Program-made: the position numbers and the translations under genes
Shown: positions 60,282 through 64,000 of the stretch, piece after piece
Layout: every line of letters starts with the position of its first letter
Position numbering within the stretch: the first letter of the stretch is position 1
Source: Methanofollis sp. W23
Lineage (GTDB): Archaea; Halobacteriota; Methanomicrobia; Methanomicrobiales; Methanofollaceae
Direction: 5' to 3'
DNA length: 64,000 nucleotides
NCBI RefSeq assembly: GCF_017875325.1
Contig: NZ_JAGGMN010000001.1
Location: 1,240,001 to 1,304,000 of the forward strand
Notes under the pieces: model-generated
Databases searched by the model: none
What the model was told of the DNA's origin: nothing
Seen by the model: only the letters and a program-made list of their open reading frames with translations

Positions 60282-61319
60282 ATGTACATCTCTATGACGT
60301 ACCACCTCTCCCCCCCTGACCGATTGACATTGGTCCTGGTCTTTGCCGTCTTCCTCACGGCGACGGTCGCATTCTGGGACCTTCTCTGGGTGGTCGTGCT
60401 GGCCCTCTCCCTGGCGGTGGTCGTGCTGCCTCTCCAGCGTCGCCTGGTCAGGTGGGGGATCCCGGAGGGGGTGGCGGCCCTGGCCGTGACGGTCATCGTC
60501 TTCCTGGCGCTGACCGGCGCGGTCGGGTTTACGGCGGCGGTTCTCGCGCAGAACGCCGATTTCCTCGCTGAGATCGTGCAGGGGATCACGGGCTGGATCG
60601 GCGCGGCAGGTGTCGACCCCGTGGCCAGTGTGGGCCCGGAGAGCGAGGCAGCCGCCTGGTTTAACGAGTGGACCGCTTCACTCACAGATGCTGCCACGAC
60701 ATTCGCCGCACAGGTTCCGACCCTGGTCCTGGACTTCATCGTCTTCTTCCTGGCCCTGTACATGTTCATCTACCGCGGCGCCGCGGTCGCCGCCGAACTG
60801 ACGGCCGCGCTCCCGTCCCGCCTGCGGGCGGCGGTGGAGCGGATGACCAGGGCCTCGGTCGACACCCTCTATGCGATCTATATCGTGCATGTGGCGACGT
60901 CGGTGATCACTTTCTTCCTGGCCATCCCCTTCTTCTGGGTGCTTGGCTATGATCATGTCATCTTCTTTGCGGTGATGGCCGGGATCTTCCAGCTCATCCC
61001 GATCATCGGGCCTTCGGTGATCATGCTCATCGTGGGGGCCTTCGCCCTCTCGCAGGGCGATCTCAGGGGGGCGGCCCTTGCCGCTTTCGTCGGCTACCCG
61101 CTCGTATGCGCCCTCCCTGACATCTATTTCCGTCCGCTCATGATGGGGCGGCGGGCGAGGATCCACCCGGTGATCATGTGGATCGGGTTCTTCGGCGGCC
61201 TGGTAGTGATGGGGTTGGTCGGGTTCATCCTGGGACCGGTCCTTGTGGTGCTCGCGATCACGGCCTATCATATTCTGGTGGAGGAACTGGAGGGGGCGAA
61301 GGAGACGGCAAAGGGGTGA
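60282..61319 (+). CDS. AI-2E family membrane permease
   Basis: The product is 345 residues with about seven to eight helices: LTLVLVFAVFLTATVAFWDL and VVVLALSLAVVVLPLQRRLV at the N-terminus, LVLDFIVFFLALYMFIYRG in the middle and IFQLIPIIGPSVIMLIVGAF, IWIGFFGGLVVMGLVGFILG-like helices near the end. The family (PF01594) includes AI-2 exporters and Na+/H+ antiporters; a function in this organism cannot be set. Start choice is uncertain: I used the ATG at MYISMTYHLS; in-frame ATGs lie upstream (60,222) and four codons downstream. Confidence 0.82.
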   Translation: MYISMTYHLSPPDRLTLVLVFAVFLTATVAFWDLLWVVVLALSLAVVVLPLQRRLVRWGIPEGVAALAVTVIVFLALTGAVGFTAAVLAQNADFLAEIVQGITGWIGAAGVDPVASVGPESEAAAWFNEWTASLTDAATTFAAQVPTLVLDFIVFFLALYMFIYRGAAVAAELTAALPSRLRAAVERMTRASVDTLYAIYIVHVATSVITFFLAIPFFWVLGYDHVIFFAVMAGIFQLIPIIGPSVIMLIVGAFALSQGDLRGAALAAFVGYPLVCALPDIYFRPLMMGRRARIHPVIMWIGFFGGLVVMGLVGFILGPVLVVLAITAYHILVEELEGAKETAKG

Positions 61320-61324
61320 AGGAG

Positions 61325-61865
61325 AGGGGGGGTACGACTCGCCCTCGAATACGACTGAATCAGTCCCCATTTCACGGGCTGAGGATCTGATCAGGGCCTG
61401 TCCTGGGCTTCGTTCCAGATTTGCCCATAGTAGCCTTATTTCATCCAACGCAGTGAGAAAACCGGGTCACACACGCCCCTTAGAGCCCCTGAATTACCTG
61501 GGGTAATGTAGTTCGTTGTGGTCGCCCGGTACGCCTGTGGAAAGTGGAAATAGGAGAGAGGATTACGGGGGGATTATGGGGGGTCTGGCCCGCCCAGCGA
61601 GTACGATTCGGCTACGAATACGGCCAAATTGGCCCCTGTTTCACAGATGGGGCCCACAATTCGGGGTCAATCTGGGCTTTGTTCCCGATCAGGCCATTGA
61701 GCTGTTATTACATCCAACGCAGCGAGGAAAACGGGCCACACAAGGCCCTCCAGACCCTTGAATTACTGCAAGTAATGGGAAACCCCCGTGGCCGCCCGGT
61801 ACGGCTGCAAGAGGGGCAGGAAAGGAAAGAGGATTGCGGGCGGATTCTGGGGGGTCAGATCCTGA
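61325..61865. repeat. Tandem duplication with a unit of about 270 bp
   Basis: Two diverged copies lie head to tail. Landmarks recur 269-270 bases apart: CATCCAACGCAG at 61,442 and 61,711; GCCCGGTACG at 61,524 and 61,794; CGAATACG...TTTCAC at about 61,347 and 61,617. Identity is roughly two thirds. No frame is kept open with homology. The rest of the spacer (to 62,306) contains family modules: GGGGTGCGGGCGGCACGCGC (about 62,001), GGAAGGCGTGATGATCCGAC (about 62,038) and CGCCGGGGGGTGCACCCCCC (about 62,097). Confidence 0.7.
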
Positions 61866-62306
61866 TGGGCTCCTGGTCTGTGGACCCCCCTGAATTGGTC
61901 GTACTTCCTGAATACCGGCCGCCCCCTGGTCCCCCACGCGAAGATAGGCGGGGGATGGCAGATCCTTCTTCATGATCCTTCCTGACCAATCTTCTTCCCT
62001 GGGGTGCGGGCGGCACGCGCCCCCGGCGTAAAGGTGCGGGAAGGCGTGATGATCCGACGGCCCGCCCCAATCGTCGAATCTTTCCCAGTAATCTCTCGCC
62101 GGGGGGTGCACCCCCCGACCCCTCCTCAGCGAGGCGGGGTGTTTCCCCTGCTATCCGCTTGTGAGGGCTACGACACCCCACCATCTGTCTCCATCTTCGG
62201 CGAGGGGTGGGGATAGGAATGTTCTGGGGTGGCCTCGGGGTTATAAAACCATTTTTTGCTGCATTGTTCAGATAGGATCATACCAGTATTCTGGAGGATG
62301 AAGTCG

Positions 62307-63164
62307 ATGAGAACACAATGGCGCTCATGGTTGATGGCGTCTCTCTGCCTCTGCGTGCTTGTGACCGCAGGATGCACAGGGACGGTCGACAACGAAACTG
62401 CAACGACACCGACAGCGACCCCCTTGCCGTCCGCCCCGGCGGTCTCCATCAATGAGACACCAGTCCAGTATGCAGAGGTGAACGGGGTCAGTCTGGCATA
62501 CCGTGAGTTCGGCGAGGGCGACCCCCTGCTGCTGATCACCGGGTTTGGCGAGGTGATGGAGGACTGGAACGAGACCTTCGTCGGGATGCTTGCAGAAGAG
62601 TACCATGTCTATATGTACGACCACCGGGCGATGGGACACAGCGGCGAGGGCGACGCTCCCTATACGCTCCCGCAACTCTCCGACGACGCGGCAGGGCTCG
62701 TGGATGCGCTTGGGCACGAGAGCATGCACATCTACGGCGTCTCGATGGGGTCGTCGGTCTCGCAGCAGTTGGTCGTCGACCACCCGGAGACGGTCAGAAA
62801 ACTCGTCCTCTCCTCCCCCAGTTACATCGTTGGACCGAACGAGACGGCGACGCTGTATACCCTGGTAATAGAGAGCGCCGGCGATCCTTCCCTGCCCGAA
62901 GGAGTACGAAAAGAGGCGGGGGCGATTCTTGCCTGGGAGGGTACCTATGATGGTCTCTCCGGTATCACCAATGACGTGATGCTCCTTGTCGGAACCGACG
63001 ACGTCATCACTCCCGATTCGATCGCCGTACAGATGGCCGGAGAGATCGAGGGATCGTGGCTGGTGCGGTTCAAGGGCATCCCGCATGTGGGATCGGCCTA
63101 TGCGCCTGAGGAGTACGGGCGGGTGGTCCTGACCTTCCTGGAGGTGGATGAGTCGCCTGAGTGA
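62307..63164 (+). CDS. Alpha/beta-hydrolase lipoprotein
   Basis: The 285-residue product has a lipoprotein signal (MRTQWRSWLMASLCLCVLVTAGC, lipobox VTAGC) followed by a Thr/Pro linker and an alpha/beta-hydrolase domain: LLITGFGEVMEDWNETF (oxyanion region), YDHRAMGHSGEG, IYGVSMGSSVSQQLV (nucleophile Ser), LLVGTDDVITPDS (acid Asp) and IPHVGSAYAP (His). The catalytic triad is intact. It acts outside the cytoplasmic membrane; substrate unknown. TGGAGG is nine bases before the ATG chosen, and an ATG directly after that site was set aside for being too close. Confidence 0.88.
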   Translation: MRTQWRSWLMASLCLCVLVTAGCTGTVDNETATTPTATPLPSAPAVSINETPVQYAEVNGVSLAYREFGEGDPLLLITGFGEVMEDWNETFVGMLAEEYHVYMYDHRAMGHSGEGDAPYTLPQLSDDAAGLVDALGHESMHIYGVSMGSSVSQQLVVDHPETVRKLVLSSPSYIVGPNETATLYTLVIESAGDPSLPEGVRKEAGAILAWEGTYDGLSGITNDVMLLVGTDDVITPDSIAVQMAGEIEGSWLVRFKGIPHVGSAYAPEEYGRVVLTFLEVDESPE

Positions 63165-63168
63165 GGGG

Positions 63169-63179
63169 TTTCTTTTTTT
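63169..63179 (+). terminator. T-tract terminator after the lipoprotein gene
   Basis: TTTCTTTTTTT begins five bases after the stop, with a second T-run 12 bases further on. Confidence 0.5.
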
Positions 63180-63348
63180 GTTGAAGGGTTTTTATTCTGT
63201 TCTGGTTTTGATCGTTGGCAGGGGGTGCGTACGTAGCCAGGAACCATTTGGATCAGAGAGTTCGGTGATTTGAGGATGAGAGGGTGGGCCGAGTTCGTCC
63301 TGGGACGGACCATCGTGATGATCGTGATTATGAGGTACAGGATCTTCT

Positions 63349-63576
63349 TCATTGAGGAGATGAAGGGCGCGAAGGTGGGGAGATTTTTGTATGTACGGAT
63401 TGCAGGTTTTCTCTGATTAGTATCACATTCGGATGATCGGGCCCGTAAACTTTCTCTTCTATTTCGAGTGCTCGCTCGAATGCCTTCTTCGCTCCTTCAA
63501 GGTTGCCGAGGGCACGTAGGGCACTCCCAAGGTTGTTGATATCGGTGGCGACTGCTGGATGTGCTGGCCCGTAGCA
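63349..63576 (-). pseudogene. TPR-repeat gene fragment
   Basis: The minus strand reads YGPAHPAVATDINNLGSALR, then ALGNLEGAKKAFERALEIEE and KVYGPDHPNVILIRENLQSV. This is one full 42-residue kinesin-light-chain type TPR (TPR_10/TPR_12) plus part of a second. The frame continues to a stop at 63,349-63,351 but has no start; homology ends abruptly at the 63,576 side. It is a leftover of a longer TPR protein, perhaps an NB-ARC/TPR type. Confidence 0.75.
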
Positions 63577-64000
63577 TGAAACAGTCCATGGAAGACATAA
63601 TCGTGAAGGTGCTGGAGTCTGAAAATTTATCTGGCTTTGTAGAATTCCTCCTCTGGAGCGTGAATCAGTGGCTGATCAAAAATCACCCCCCTTCTGAGCA
63701 GGACACGCTATGAGACCACCTCCTCATCGCCGCCCCCACCTCTCCTCTCTCCGGCGGGGTCCGGGGGTGCAACCCCCAGTGCGAGACGATGGAAAAAGAT
63801 CTCGATGCGGGCGGCACGTTCTGATCATCAGGCCTTTCCAGATATCGGTGCCGGGGGCGCTGCCCCCGGACCCCCGGGATGAAGATAGGAGCGGGAAGGC
63901 AGAGGGCTGATCGTTCAGAGGTTTTACCTGTCCTCTGCTTATCAGTCATGTGGGGAGTACGGATCCAGACATCATGGAGACGACAGAGAAGATCCCTCAC
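63577..64000. repeat. Intergenic repeat block at the window end
   Basis: No gene is supported. CGGGGTCCGGGGGTGCAACC (about 63,753) and CCGGGGGCGCTGCCCCCGG (63,851-63,869) are hairpin modules; the latter equals 27,120-27,138. GGGATGAAGATAGGAGCGGG follows it. GGCTTTGTAGAATTCC (about 63,633) is a terminal-type motif. The element runs toward or past the window edge. Confidence 0.55.

Noticed and set aside
1-64000. tRNA and rRNA genes
   Set aside because: I looked for T-loop-like GTTCGAATC patterns with matching stems and long rRNA-like stretches and saw none. A covariance-model scan would settle this.

Overview
The window is a GC-rich archaeal chromosome segment. It comes from a methanogen that reduces CO2, most likely of the order Methanomicrobiales; the genus cannot be fixed from sequence alone. 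The evidence is an Eha-type energy-converting hydrogenase, a formylmethanofuran dehydrogenase gene set, F420 biosynthesis (cofE), and archaeal information-processing genes (aPelota, ABCE1, FttA/aCPSF1, proteasome beta, Sec61-beta). TATA-type promoters are visible, and several transcripts look leaderless.

Layout. 0.5-5.9 kb: a small membrane protein, a cupin, a divergent CooS-type protein and a DUF1254/DUF1214 protein. 6.8-12.8 kb: a ribosome-rescue and recycling locus, with NFACT(RqcH/Rqc2)-pelota-PIN on the minus strand and EMC6-like-ABCE1 diverging on the plus strand. 13.3-21.5 kb: an accessory island that is partly AT-rich. It holds two decayed transposases (IS481-like and IS4-superfamily-like), secreted or lipidated proteins without known function, an acyltransferase-3, and a segmental duplication. 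22.3-26.4 kb: an RND transporter and a HAMP/Roadblock gene set. 27.4-35.9 kb: an M1-type aminopeptidase, an AdoMet-decarboxylase-like protein, an aldehyde dehydrogenase, an RNase III and a short hypothetical gene. 37.4-43.7 kb: a minus-strand run, amidohydrolase-UspA-4xCBS-proteasome beta-FttA-MFS, with Sec61-beta diverging from it. 44.8-47.9 kb: cofE and three small genes. 49.1-60.1 kb: one tightly overlapping 11-kb minus-strand unit of about 19 genes that joins Eha hydrogenase to Fwd/Fmd formylmethanofuran dehydrogenase through a four-cluster ferredoxin. Hydrogen-derived low-potential electrons could pass from Eha through the ferredoxin to CO2 reduction. 60.2-63.2 kb: an AI-2E family permease and an alpha/beta-hydrolase lipoprotein.

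About a quarter of the window by my count is intergenic DNA built from one family of dispersed, degenerate repeats. These carry GC-rich hairpins (core CCGGGGGCNNNGCCCCCGG) and, in the best copies, terminal inverted repeats resembling GGCTCTGTAGAA / TTCTACAGAGCC that bound non-coding units of about 320-440 bp in both orientations. They look like MITE-type elements and are absent from the interiors of operons.

The strongest candidates for something undescribed are: (1) the CooS-like protein, in which the C-cluster Cys-Cys pair is Ile-Glu and the Lys motif is Glu-Gln-Lys, as in hybrid-cluster proteins; (2) the repeat family with terminal inverted repeats; (3) the Eha-Fwd superoperon with a translationally coupled 49-residue zinc ribbon; (4) the clustering of ribosome-rescue factors with a PIN protein and an EMC6-like protein. 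No tRNA, rRNA or CRISPR array was seen.
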